Shown one piece after another: positions 16,332 through 24,740 of a DNA stretch of 64,000 nt. Origin of the DNA: JBBAGC01 sp964491265 (GTDB taxonomy: Bacteria > Spirochaetota > UBA4802 > UBA5550); the NCBI GenBank assembly GCA_964491265.1, contig CAZBFP010000007.1, forward strand, positions 1 to 64,000. The letters run 5' to 3'. Positions within the stretch are counted from its first letter, which is position 1; every line of letters begins with the position of its first letter. The position numbers were made by a program, and so were the translations under genes. The notes beneath the pieces were generated by a model that saw only the letters and a program-made list of their open reading frames with translations, ran no database searches and was not told the origin of the DNA.

Positions 16332-17033
16332 ATGAAGAAAATTTTTTTGTTATTACTTGCTGCTGTTTTATCTCTTACTCTTGCTGCATGCAAAAAGGAG
16401 ATGGCGGGTGACGAATATTACTGGGGGCATGGTTTTGGCATGGGTTATGGAGCCGGTTGTTATGAAAACAGAAATGATATGATGTCCGGTCTGGGTATTA
16501 ATAATGAAGACGCTGTAAAAATATCCGGGATTGATGAAAAGTACCGTTCCCTTTATTTCGAGCATCGAGGAGATTATGATGAAATAAACTCACTGCGCCA
16601 GAAGCATAAGGATGAGATAGAAAATATTCTTGGTGAGGAGCAGCGAAAAAATTTTAACGATACATATTCCCGGCAATGGAGTGGATGGGGCAGAATGCAC
16701 GGGAGACGTCACATGGGTGGTTACTATGGAGAAGGGTATGGAATGGGGCATGCTTCAGGATGCTGGGCCAACAGTGAATCCATGAAGAATGCTCTTAAAC
16801 TTTCACCTGATCAGGATGAAAAAATATCCAACATTGACAGTAAATATAGAGAACTATATTATAAAGAACGGAATAATTACAGGGAAATTGAGCAATTAAG
16901 AATTAATCATAAAAAGGAAATTGAGGATGTCCTGACACCTGAGCAGAGGGATGAATTTTACAGAATATATGATAACAGGTGGAGGGGGAGAGGCAGCCGC
17001 TCAGAAATGGGCCCTGGTATGATGGGGTATTAA
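16332..17033 (+). CDS. Lipoprotein with two Spy/CpxP-like repeats
   Basis: This is a 233-residue lipoprotein (signal ending LTLAAC, cysteine about 20). The mature part consists of two homologous units, about 27-110 and 124-215. Each starts with a Gly/Met/His/Tyr-rich segment (GHGFGMGYGAGCY; GEGYGMGHASGCW), followed by a helical segment with the pattern KIS.ID.KYR.LY and ending in EEQR or PEQR, like the LTXXQ motif of Spy/CpxP periplasmic chaperones and metal sensors. The Met/His-rich heads suggest metal binding. AAGGAGGACAATA gives a strong start. It is followed by another lipoprotein gene, 130 bp on. The exact role is unknown. Confidence 0.68.
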   Translation: MKKIFLLLLAAVLSLTLAACKKEMAGDEYYWGHGFGMGYGAGCYENRNDMMSGLGINNEDAVKISGIDEKYRSLYFEHRGDYDEINSLRQKHKDEIENILGEEQRKNFNDTYSRQWSGWGRMHGRRHMGGYYGEGYGMGHASGCWANSESMKNALKLSPDQDEKISNIDSKYRELYYKERNNYREIEQLRINHKKEIEDVLTPEQRDEFYRIYDNRWRGRGSRSEMGPGMMGY

Positions 17034-17163
17034 ACTGACAATGTCGGTAAATGTTGAAGAAAGTTGTATCGAAAAGTTTATTTCTTATTTAAAAGCATTT
17101 GACACTCTTTATTTAACATGTTAGCTATATCTGTAATTTAATTACCTATTTAAGGAGAATAAA

Positions 17164-17562
17164 ATGAAAAGAGTATTTCTAATTATTTTGCTATCCGGGA
17201 TTTTTGTTTATTTTTCAGGCTGTGCAGGTAAAAGCGTTAAAACACCGGTACCGGATGGTTATCAGGGGATATATGTTGTTAAGGTATGGGAAGGGGATAA
17301 TTCGGTTCTTCCAAAAGATCTTACAGGCCTGGTTTTAAAGAGAAAGGGGATTTCCTATGATATAACACTCTCTAACATTGACGAAAAGAGTAAAACAGCG
17401 GAAGAGATTGAGGATCTTGATTTCACATATGCTGATGGTGAGTTCCTTATTAAATTCGGCGGGTTAATGAAGGTTAAGCCTGTTAAAGACGGGTTGCAGG
17501 GTACTCTTGATTTTTATGGAGATGGTAAAGCTGAAAAACTTTTTCTTAAAAAAATAAAATAG
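17164..17562 (+). CDS. Small lipoprotein of unknown function
   Basis: This is a 132-residue protein with a lipoprotein signal ending FSGC (cysteine about 20) and a predicted beta-rich mature part (GIYVVKVWEGD, GLVLKRKGISYDITL, GKAEKLFLKK). AAGGAG lies six bases before the ATG. It stands between another lipoprotein gene and a hairpin at 17575-17602. I do not recognise a family. Confidence 0.6.
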   Translation: MKRVFLIILLSGIFVYFSGCAGKSVKTPVPDGYQGIYVVKVWEGDNSVLPKDLTGLVLKRKGISYDITLSNIDEKSKTAEEIEDLDFTYADGEFLIKFGGLMKVKPVKDGLQGTLDFYGDGKAEKLFLKKIK

Positions 17563-17574
17563 CATTATTATTTT

Positions 17575-17602
17575 CCGGGTCTGTTAGATGAAGCAGACCC
17601 GG
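17575..17602. terminator. Hairpin after the small lipoprotein gene
   Basis: A perfect 9-bp stem, CCGGGTCTG (17575-17583) with CAGACCCGG (17594-17602), lies 12 bp after the stop. No T-run follows on the plus strand, so it may act as an RNA end or a weak terminator. Confidence 0.45.
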
Positions 17603-17797
17603 ACATGCAACATCCGCAAAATTAAAAGAATCCCCCTGCTAAACGAAAAATCGCCACGCCACAAAGCCTATAAGGAGTCTATTCATTCAATTAATATTTT
17701 CGGAAGTTATATTGATGAGGAAAAAATCTTAAGCGGGCTGAAAGATATCATCTCCACTTACCTGATTAAACCGGAATATCTTAAAAAAAGAGATTGA
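17588..17797 (+). CDS. Doubtful 69-residue ORF
   Basis: The ATG lies inside the hairpin at 17575-17602 and no ribosome-binding site is visible. The last 40 residues (SINIFGSYIDEEKILSGL region) have ordinary composition. There is no recognisable family. It is listed for completeness and may not be a gene. Confidence 0.2.
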   Translation: MKQTRTCNIRKIKRIPLLNEKSPRHKAYKESIHSINIFGSYIDEEKILSGLKDIISTYLIKPEYLKKRD

Positions 17798-17882
17798 ATA
17801 TTTTTTCTGATTTGCTATTATTATCAGGTAAACGTATCCGGGTTTAACCGGAATAATACTATAACTAACCGGGGAAAAAATA

Positions 17883-19337
17883 ATGAAAATTGTCAAGTGG
17901 GCTGGAATATTTTTCGGGGCTGTTCTGCTGCTTATTATTGCAGCCGGCATTGCTGTAATGATTATTGTTGATAAGCCCTTTATTGAATCAATGATGGAAA
18001 AGGGGCTCAACAGGCAGGTTCGAATTGGTGAGGTTAATGCCGGGATTTTTTCAGCAGTTTCCGGTATTGAAGTTAAGGATGTAAGAATTTCAAATTATAA
18101 ATCACCTGTTTCTATTGAAGCTCTAAAGGATAAGCCTGTTGCAGATAATGATGTTTTCGCATCAATGAGTTCATTTAATCTTAAACTTTCATTCCCCCCT
18201 CTGCTTCAGAAGCAGGTTGTTCTTAATGAGCTGATGCTTTATAATCCTGTAATAAATATTGTAAGGTATAATAGCGGGGCATTTAACTTCTCCGATCTTC
18301 TTGTTCAGAAGGAACTTACTCCGGAAGAGAGGGCGGAGCTTGAAAAAAGGATGAGGGAGGAGGCAGCCAGGTCTAAGGATGCAAAACCGGTTTCCGCAGA
18401 TGATATCCCTGTGGCAGTCAGCGCGGGTTCACTTGGGATGCAGGATGGCACAATAAATTTTAATGACAGAACATCGGGACAGAAACTGCAGATTTATAAA
18501 GTCACTGCAAAGGTTCATGATATAAAGATTGATCCTGCTGATCTGGAAAAGTCGAATAATGTTTCGATCAAATTCTTTGCTGGTATAAAAACTGTAGGGA
18601 GACAGGAGTCGGGGAGTGTGGAATCATTTGATATAGGCCTCGATCTGAATGGTAAAGTAATTCCCTTTGATAAAAAAACGCGTCTGCTCAATCCGGAAAT
18701 ATTTATTAAGGCCGGGTCCCCCTATGGTAAAGCTACAGGGCTTCAGATATTCAACGAAATGATGAATCTGGAGCAGCTTGCCCAATATTCAGGTAAACTC
18801 GATTTTCTCGGTAAAGAGATGGAGTGGAAAAACGGCTATGTGAAGATTCATTTTAAAAATAATATTATTACTCTTGAAGAGGGTAAACTTTCCACAAATG
18901 ATTACGCACTTGCATTCGGCGGGAAAGTTAATGTGGCGAATATGGGACTTGATCTTACATCTGATATGACTCTCGCAGAAAAGAATACGGCAAAGGTTAA
19001 AACACAGACAGCAAAGGGGGCTGACAAGCTGATTGTTGGGAAATCCCGTGACTATGTTAAAGCTGATAAGGTTGCGGAAATCGCTGTAAAACCGATGCTC
19101 AATGAAAAAGGTGAAATATTCTTAAAGTATGGAATCAAAGGTACAGCTTCAAAACCTGCAGTTAAACTGCTTCAGCCGAAGCTCGGGTCATTAAGTGATA
19201 TAATAAAAGATGCTCTTAAGGAAGCTGGAGGGGAGGCTGTAAGCCAGGTAAAAGATGCTGCAAAGGATAAGGCTGTTGAAAAAATCGGTGATAAAAAAGA
19301 TGATGTTAAGTCAAAGCTGAAGAAAAAATTATTCTGA
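17883..19337 (+). CDS. AsmA-like envelope protein
   Basis: This is a 484-residue protein with one N-terminal membrane helix (about 5-29), then the AsmA pattern: FIESMMEKGLNRQVRIGEVNAG, repeated beta-strand segments (LKLSFPPLLQKQVVLNELML; INIVRYNSGAFNFSDLL) and a GKVNVANMGLDLTSDM segment near 345. An Ala/Lys/Glu-rich helical tail closes it (about 435-484). AsmA-like proteins are periplasmic bridge proteins that carry phospholipids toward the outer membrane. At this length it resembles the short AsmA type. Its 3' side is a minisatellite with inverted GGGGCGCAT/ATGCGCCCC that could end transcription. Confidence 0.72.
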   Translation: MKIVKWAGIFFGAVLLLIIAAGIAVMIIVDKPFIESMMEKGLNRQVRIGEVNAGIFSAVSGIEVKDVRISNYKSPVSIEALKDKPVADNDVFASMSSFNLKLSFPPLLQKQVVLNELMLYNPVINIVRYNSGAFNFSDLLVQKELTPEERAELEKRMREEAARSKDAKPVSADDIPVAVSAGSLGMQDGTINFNDRTSGQKLQIYKVTAKVHDIKIDPADLEKSNNVSIKFFAGIKTVGRQESGSVESFDIGLDLNGKVIPFDKKTRLLNPEIFIKAGSPYGKATGLQIFNEMMNLEQLAQYSGKLDFLGKEMEWKNGYVKIHFKNNIITLEEGKLSTNDYALAFGGKVNVANMGLDLTSDMTLAEKNTAKVKTQTAKGADKLIVGKSRDYVKADKVAEIAVKPMLNEKGEIFLKYGIKGTASKPAVKLLQPKLGSLSDIIKDALKEAGGEAVSQVKDAAKDKAVEKIGDKKDDVKSKLKKKLF

Positions 19338-19344
19338 TTTTGCC

Positions 19345-19437
19345 GGGGCGCATAGCCATGCGCCCCAACAAAATTGCCATGCGCCCCAACAAAATCGCCA
19401 TGCGCCCCAACAAAATCGCCATGCACCCAACGGTTTT
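19345..19437. repeat. 21-bp minisatellite, intergenic relative of the RAYT repeat
   Basis: Three complete 21-bp units (19355-19375, 19376-19396, 19397-19417) and a diverged fourth share the core GCCATGCGCCCC with the repeat at 13605-13823. They are preceded by an inverted repeat, GGGGCGCAT (19345-19353) and ATGCGCCCC (19358-19366), a near copy of the palindrome at 13794. The block sits between convergent genes. Confidence 0.88.
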
Positions 19438-19451
19438 GCGCCCCGAAAAAA

Positions 19452-20984
19452 TCATCCCTGTAATATTATTGTAACTCTGGTCCCCTTACACCTTTTGCTT
19501 TCAATAATTATTTCACCGCCGATTTTTTCGATAAAATCCTTGCAGAGAATAAGGCCCAGTCCTGAACCTTTTTCGTTTTCCGTTCCCCGTGTTGATATTA
19601 TTTGTGAAGAGTTGAATAAAATCTCCAGTCTTTCTGATTCAATACCTTTCCCATGATCAGTTATAGAAATATGAACTTTATCATCATCTTTTCTGTAAGA
19701 TATAATTTCAACAAGTCCGTTTCTAAAGGAGAATTTAATTGCATTGGAAATAATATTTCTTATGATAAATCTTAGTATATCAGGATCTGTCATTGCGTAA
19801 AGATTTTCTGCAATTCCGGATAAAATCGTTATACCCTTGTCTTTTGCCATCCCTGATATAAGCTGAATATTCTCGGTGATTATTAAATCGGTCTGCACTT
19901 TTGAGTGGTGAACCGTCAGGTAGTCCATCTGCGACTGTGCCCAGAGGAGCAGATTCTCCAGAAGGCTGAATATATTTTTAGAATTATTCTGAGCCTCTTT
20001 CAGGAGTTCCTTAATCTCCTTTATGGACATTGATGATTCTTCAAGAATCATCTCTATGAGAGCCATTTGCGAACTTAAGGGACCTCTCAGATCGTGAGCC
20101 ACGATTGAAAAGAATTTATCCTTTGTGCTGTTCAGTTCTTTTAAATTATTCAGAAGATCCATCAGATCAGTTACATCTGTGTGAGTACCAACAAGCCTTA
20201 CAGGTTTATGATTGGCATTGTCAATCTGTTTCAAGGCTCTCGCTAGAATCAGCCGCCAGGTTCCGTTTTTATGTTTCATCCTGTTGATTATTTCAAATTT
20301 TTCAATATCCCCTGTCATATATTCATTAAAGAGGAGCATTGTCTTTTCTTTATCATCCGTGTGTACCAGGCTTTCCCAGGTGGATATATGATTTTTCAAT
20401 TCATCCGGTTCATACCCCAGCATATTTCTCCATCTTGGAGAATAATAGACATAGTTTGATCTCAGATCCCAGTCCCATAAACCATCATTGGTGCCTGTGA
20501 GAGCCAGGTTAAATCTTTCTTCACTTTTGCGAAGGTTTTTTTCTGCAAATTTATAAAATGTAATATCGTGGAAATAACAGCGGAATCGTGTATCAGATAT
20601 CCTCCTTATACTGATTTCGTAGTATCCTGAAGTTTCAGGAAAGAAGAATTCAAATACCGGAGCGCTCTTCCCCTGGAGAATTGAATATGATTTATCTATT
20701 AAAAAAGTCCCTGTATCAGGAAACAGGGAGCTGTATTTACTTCCCGCGATTTCCTCGCATGACCTGCCGGTTATTCTGCAGAAAATTTTATTTGCAGAAA
20801 TAAACATAAAGTCAATTGGCTTACCTTCGCTGTTCAAAATTAGTTCACATTCAGAAAATCCTGTTACCATTTCATTGAAAAAATCTTCTCTGTCCGATTT
20901 TTCTCTGGTAAGGGATTCTTCAAGAAACCTGATTTTTTCTTCAAGTTCAGCTATCCGGTCTGATTGAATATTTTGATCTTTCAT
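19452..20984 (-). CDS. PAS-PAS sensor histidine kinase
   Basis: This is a 510-residue soluble kinase, with no membrane helix visible. An N-terminal coiled coil (about 8-35) precedes two PAS domains (about 40-150 and 155-275; the second has a PAC motif, GTWRLILARALK). The HisKA box is FFSIVAHDLRGPL with the phospho-acceptor His near 300. The ATPase domain shows N-box NIISNAIKF, G1 DHGKGIE and G2 GSGLGL (about 400-490). It would autophosphorylate in response to a cytoplasmic cue. No response regulator is adjacent, so its partner is elsewhere. Confidence 0.88.
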   Translation of the reverse strand: MKDQNIQSDRIAELEEKIRFLEESLTREKSDREDFFNEMVTGFSECELILNSEGKPIDFMFISANKIFCRITGRSCEEIAGSKYSSLFPDTGTFLIDKSYSILQGKSAPVFEFFFPETSGYYEISIRRISDTRFRCYFHDITFYKFAEKNLRKSEERFNLALTGTNDGLWDWDLRSNYVYYSPRWRNMLGYEPDELKNHISTWESLVHTDDKEKTMLLFNEYMTGDIEKFEIINRMKHKNGTWRLILARALKQIDNANHKPVRLVGTHTDVTDLMDLLNNLKELNSTKDKFFSIVAHDLRGPLSSQMALIEMILEESSMSIKEIKELLKEAQNNSKNIFSLLENLLLWAQSQMDYLTVHHSKVQTDLIITENIQLISGMAKDKGITILSGIAENLYAMTDPDILRFIIRNIISNAIKFSFRNGLVEIISYRKDDDKVHISITDHGKGIESERLEILFNSSQIISTRGTENEKGSGLGLILCKDFIEKIGGEIIIESKRCKGTRVTIILQG

Positions 20985-21177
20985 ATGGATAATAATAATT
21001 ATTACTGATTATTTTTCCAGTAAATAATAGAATTCTCCAACTATTGTTGAATTTTTATTAAAAATAAAAATTGAATTATTCATTCTGCTGAAGCGGATGG
21101 ACAGGTATCTGTGTCTGCTTGAAGATATTATTAATTTTTTATTCAAAAAAATAGCAGGGGTCCATGGCCGGGAGAAA

Positions 21178-21639
21178 CTACTGCTTCAGTTTAAGAAGAT
21201 CTGCCGCTTTTTCCGGTTCTATTCTATAACGCGATCCTCTCCCCTGGAAAAAACCGTGTGCTTTAATGAGATGAATTGATAGAGGTGTGAGCACCATCTC
21301 ATCCCCCGAAGCCGAATATCTTACAACAACTTCTCCTTTCGGGAATACCCCTTCTCCGGTAAAAGGGGAGGGTATTTTACCCATAGACTCGTTGTATTTC
21401 CCGTATACACCCGGGAAAACCTCCACATCAGCTCCAAAACCTTTTACAGCTTTATTGTAAACTTCAGTAAGAAGCTCTGCTATTTTATCAGCGGTTATCC
21501 CGGTTTTATCCAGCAGAGCAAGATCGTTTGAAATTATCTCAATAACCGGCCTTGTGTCATTGCCGAGAAATCCTTCGCCCGAAAATATTGAAGGCCCCAG
21601 ACGTTCCCGCAGTTCTTTTTCTGATGGAGATTCTTTCAT
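21178..21639 (-). CDS. Conserved-looking protein encoded after nqrF
   Basis: This is a 153-residue soluble protein that starts 17 bp after the nqrF stop and is probably cotranscribed. Residues 1-30 are acidic, the middle has IIEISNDLALLD, LLTEVYNKAVKGFG and a GVYGKYNESMG loop, and the C-terminus is RIEPEKAADLLKLK. There are no cysteines and no signal peptide. I do not recognise the family. Its position suggests a link with the Na+-NQR complex, but nothing in the sequence shows what kind. Confidence 0.6.
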   Translation of the reverse strand: MKESPSEKELRERLGPSIFSGEGFLGNDTRPVIEIISNDLALLDKTGITADKIAELLTEVYNKAVKGFGADVEVFPGVYGKYNESMGKIPSPFTGEGVFPKGEVVVRYSASGDEMVLTPLSIHLIKAHGFFQGRGSRYRIEPEKAADLLKLKQ

Positions 21640-21656
21640 AAGTACAACCTCATATG

Positions 21657-22772
21657 TCAGGCAAATTTATCGAAAAATATATCGCTCTCCGGAATTCCGG
21701 ATTCTTTCATAACTTCAACGCAGGCATCAATCATCCCCGGCGAACCGCAGAGGTAAGCCTCGAATCCTGCCATGTCAGGGATTTGACGTTTCAGCACATC
21801 GGTTACCAGTCCCCGCTCACCCTGCCATGATGATTTGTCCGGCTCATTGGATAATGCGGGAATATATTTAAAATCGTGAAGATCTTTCTCCAGACTCATA
21901 AGTTCCTCAGTGTAGAACAGATCCTTTTCTGTGAGGGCTCCGAAAAAGTAAATGGCCTTTCTATTAATATTCTTCTCTTTCATATCCCGTAAGATACTCC
22001 AGATAGGGGCCATTCCGCTCCCTCCTGCGACAAAAATAATAGGAGCATCATTGTCTGTAAGACCAAAGTCGCCGTAGGGCCCGGAAAAAGCAACCTCCTG
22101 ACCTGTCTTAACATGGTCAAAGACCCAGGTTGTGCAGATACCGTCAGGAACCTTACGTATCATAAGTTCAATATTATTTTTGTCAGATGGAATCGAGGAG
22201 ACTGAATAGGCCCTGTTAACACTGTCCCGTCCCTTGTACTTTTCAGATTCAAGCTGCACATACTGTCCTGCTTTATAGTCTATATCTGCAGGGGAGATGA
22301 GTTCCATTTTAAATTCAATTATATCGTGGGTAAGGGATTTTTTCTCAGTCACTCTTGCTTTGAATTTTTTTACTGAGAAGAGTTCTTCAGGTATGGTAAT
22401 TTCAAGGTCTTTCCGGACTTTTACCTGACATGAAAGCCTTACATTCTTTTCCAGTTCATCCTTTGACAGGTATGGAATTTCAATGGGACCGGTTATCCCC
22501 CCTCCGCTATTCACCTGCACCTTGCAGTATGCGCAGGTCCCTCTGCCGCCGCAGGCAGAGGGGATAAAAATTTCATTGTCAGCCAGGCTGGACAAAAGAG
22601 ATGATCCGCCTTCTACCGGGATATTTTTATCCCCGTTGTTTATGTCAATATTGCAGGTTCCGTAGTTGAGGATTTTTTTCTCAGCTAAAATCAGAAGAAT
22701 TGAAAGAGTCAAACCTATGGCACATAGGAATCCGATTGAAAGGAGTATCTGCTGCCAGGGTAAAGATGTCAT
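21657..22772 (-). CDS. nqrF: Na+-translocating NADH:quinone reductase subunit F
   Basis: This 371-residue subunit takes electrons from NADH. Residues 8-30 form a membrane anchor. The 2Fe-2S domain has SACGGRGTCAYCK (three ligands, about 73-82) and a fourth cysteine in RLSCQV (about 114). The FAD-binding domain has RAYSVSS (about 192-198) and the NAD domain FVAGGSGMAPI (about 247-257), ending with the family's CGSPGMIDAC region. It is somewhat shorter than well-studied NqrF (about 407). It follows nqrE in the operon after a 109-bp gap containing a G+C-rich hairpin (about 22842-22868). Confidence 0.92.
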   Translation of the reverse strand: MTSLPWQQILLSIGFLCAIGLTLSILLILAEKKILNYGTCNIDINNGDKNIPVEGGSSLLSSLADNEIFIPSACGGRGTCAYCKVQVNSGGGITGPIEIPYLSKDELEKNVRLSCQVKVRKDLEITIPEELFSVKKFKARVTEKKSLTHDIIEFKMELISPADIDYKAGQYVQLESEKYKGRDSVNRAYSVSSIPSDKNNIELMIRKVPDGICTTWVFDHVKTGQEVAFSGPYGDFGLTDNDAPIIFVAGGSGMAPIWSILRDMKEKNINRKAIYFFGALTEKDLFYTEELMSLEKDLHDFKYIPALSNEPDKSSWQGERGLVTDVLKRQIPDMAGFEAYLCGSPGMIDACVEVMKESGIPESDIFFDKFA

Positions 22773-22881
22773 ATTTTTTTTATATCCTTAATAAAGAATT
22801 CATTAATTATTTTTGATGATACTTTTAAAAATACATTGTCCGCCTCTCATCCGCCGGAGGCGGAGGAGTGAAAAAAAATAA

Positions 22882-23490
22882 TTATATTTTAATCATTCCT
22901 GAAAAACCGATAAAGGCCAGGGCTATTATTCCAATTATAATAAGCGTTATACCCGGTCCCGCAAGTCCTCTGGGGAGCTTTGATTCATCAATCTTCTCCC
23001 GGATGCTCCCTATAATTGAAATTGCTATAAACCATCCGAATCCGCCCCCTGCGCCGAAAGCGGCGGTTTCTATAAGGGAGTAGGGTTTGTTAAGCATAAA
23101 GAGTGACACCCCCAGTATTGCGCAGTTTACAGTAATGAGGGGGAGAAAAATCCCAAGCGCATTATAAAGCTTTTCCGAGAATCTTTCAATAACCATTTCA
23201 ATAAGCTGAACTGTTGCTGCAATCATAACAATGAATGTAACAAGGCGCAGGTATTCCAGGTTCAGGGGAACAAGCATGTATTTATAAATAATATAGTTAA
23301 GTACAGATGTGGTAGTTGTAACAAAAATTACAGCAGCACCAAGTCCCACGCTTGTATCCACCCTGTTGGAAACTCCAAGTACAGAGCACATGCCGAGAAA
23401 CCTGGCAAGTAGAATATTGTCAGTAAAGGCCGCTGAAATAAATATTAAAAAGAGTGTATACATGGGGGTGAATTCAGTTATACTTTCCAT
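22882..23490 (-). CDS. nqrE: Na+-translocating NADH:quinone reductase subunit E
   Basis: This is a 202-residue protein with six membrane helices of the NqrE/RnfA family. Typical signatures are FTDNILLARFLGMCSVLG (about 22-39), with a conserved membrane cysteine, and VNCAILGVSLFML (about 120-132), with the second conserved cysteine. Together with NqrD these cysteines hold an iron centre within the membrane. The start lies 2 bp after the nqrD stop, in the same operon. Confidence 0.92.
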   Translation of the reverse strand: MESITEFTPMYTLFLIFISAAFTDNILLARFLGMCSVLGVSNRVDTSVGLGAAVIFVTTTTSVLNYIIYKYMLVPLNLEYLRLVTFIVMIAATVQLIEMVIERFSEKLYNALGIFLPLITVNCAILGVSLFMLNKPYSLIETAAFGAGGGFGWFIAISIIGSIREKIDESKLPRGLAGPGITLIIIGIIALAFIGFSGMIKI

Positions 23491-23492
23491 TG

Positions 23493-24110
23493 CTATTTAA
23501 CCCCCTCTTCCGATCTTTCCAGCCTGTTACGGGCAAACCATGTTATTATTCCAAGCATAAAAAAGGCTCCAGGCGGCATAACCATAATAGTCCACTGATG
23601 CCACCATAACTCCTTTGCAGGGAGGGTATATCCCATAATGGTTCCAAACCCCAGCGGCTCCCTTACAAGGGCAATTGCAATAAGTATCAGGGAGTAGCCT
23701 ATCCCTGATGCAAGACCGTCAACAACAGCAAGCATGGGTCTGTTCTGGCTGGCAAATGCTTCTGCCCGGCCCATTATAATACAGTTTGTTATTATAAGAC
23801 CAACGTATGGCCCTATAAACCTGTGAATATCGGGACTCACTGCTTTAATTACAATATCAACCATCATAACGTATGATGCGATTATCATCACCTGCACAAT
23901 CATTCTGATTCTTTTAGGGATGTAATTTCTCAGTATGGAAATTGTCAGGTTTGACATGATGAGTGTAAAAATTACACCCAGGCACATAAAAAGGGTGTTA
24001 GTCAGAAGATTTGTAACAGCCAGGGCTGAGCATATCCCCAGTACCTGCCTGAAAACAGGATTTTCATTCCATACATCTTTTATTAATATCTGAGACGGGG
24101 TGTCTGCCAT
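23493..24110 (-). CDS. nqrD: Na+-translocating NADH:quinone reductase subunit D
   Basis: This is a 205-residue membrane protein of the NqrD/RnfE family. It has the pattern ENPVFRQVLGICSALAVTN (about 15-33) with the first conserved cysteine and IVGLIITNCIIMGRAEAFA-like IITNCIIMGRAEAFA (about 105-119) with the second. It is paired with NqrE in the membrane core and lies 3 bp after the nqrC stop. Confidence 0.92.
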   Translation of the reverse strand: MADTPSQILIKDVWNENPVFRQVLGICSALAVTNLLTNTLFMCLGVIFTLIMSNLTISILRNYIPKRIRMIVQVMIIASYVMMVDIVIKAVSPDIHRFIGPYVGLIITNCIIMGRAEAFASQNRPMLAVVDGLASGIGYSLILIAIALVREPLGFGTIMGYTLPAKELWWHQWTIMVMPPGAFFMLGIITWFARNRLERSEEGVK

Positions 24111-24113
24111 AAT

Positions 24114-24740
24114 CTACTCCTCCCCCTTATATGCTCTTCTGAAAATATCCAGGTCGCGGTTAAGCATATCCATAAGTGCAATGGATGTCTGTGTTGCACC
24201 GGTAATTGCATCCACCCTGTTCACTGCGTTGGGGTCTGGCGAGGGGCCGATGATGATTCTTTTATCAGGCTGATTCTGCCAGTCTATTTGAAGCCCCATG
24301 AAACTGTCAGTAAAGGCCTCTTCCTCAATTCTCGCACCAAGTCCCGGTGTCTCCTTCTGGTCCAGAAATTTAATATTTTTTATAGTTTGAAGGTCAGGGG
24401 AGAGCACCATAATCCCTGTAATAGCATCCCAGAAACCTGTTCCTCTGAAAAAGATCCCTGTATCGTCATTTTCTCTGTTCTTTAAATATGGAAATTGTCT
24501 TCCGTTCCATGTAATTGTTAATTCATCAATCTGTCCGGTAACTGCTTCCCTGTAGGCATCAGCTGAAGTGCCTGATACAGAGAGAGAGAATACCTGTGCA
24601 ATAACCCTGTTCCTGTGCATCTCCTCATTTTTTTTGAGAAGATCAACAGTTGAATAGTTGACTATTGAAATAGCAAGTCCGAAGAAAGTACTCAGAGCCA
24701 GAATGAAAAAAATTATATATGCAGGTGACTGTTTATTCAT
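24114..24740 (-). CDS. nqrC: Na+-translocating NADH:quinone reductase subunit C
   Basis: This is a 208-residue subunit with one N-terminal helix (about 8-28) and a periplasmic FMN-binding domain. The flavinylation motif is VDAITGATQTS (about 177-187). The second Thr of TGAT (about 183) should carry covalent FMN attached by ApbE, which is not in the window. It overlaps nqrB by 4 nt (ATGA). Confidence 0.92.
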   Translation of the reverse strand: MNKQSPAYIIFFILALSTFFGLAISIVNYSTVDLLKKNEEMHRNRVIAQVFSLSVSGTSADAYREAVTGQIDELTITWNGRQFPYLKNRENDDTGIFFRGTGFWDAITGIMVLSPDLQTIKNIKFLDQKETPGLGARIEEEAFTDSFMGLQIDWQNQPDKRIIIGPSPDPNAVNRVDAITGATQTSIALMDMLNRDLDIFRRAYKGEE

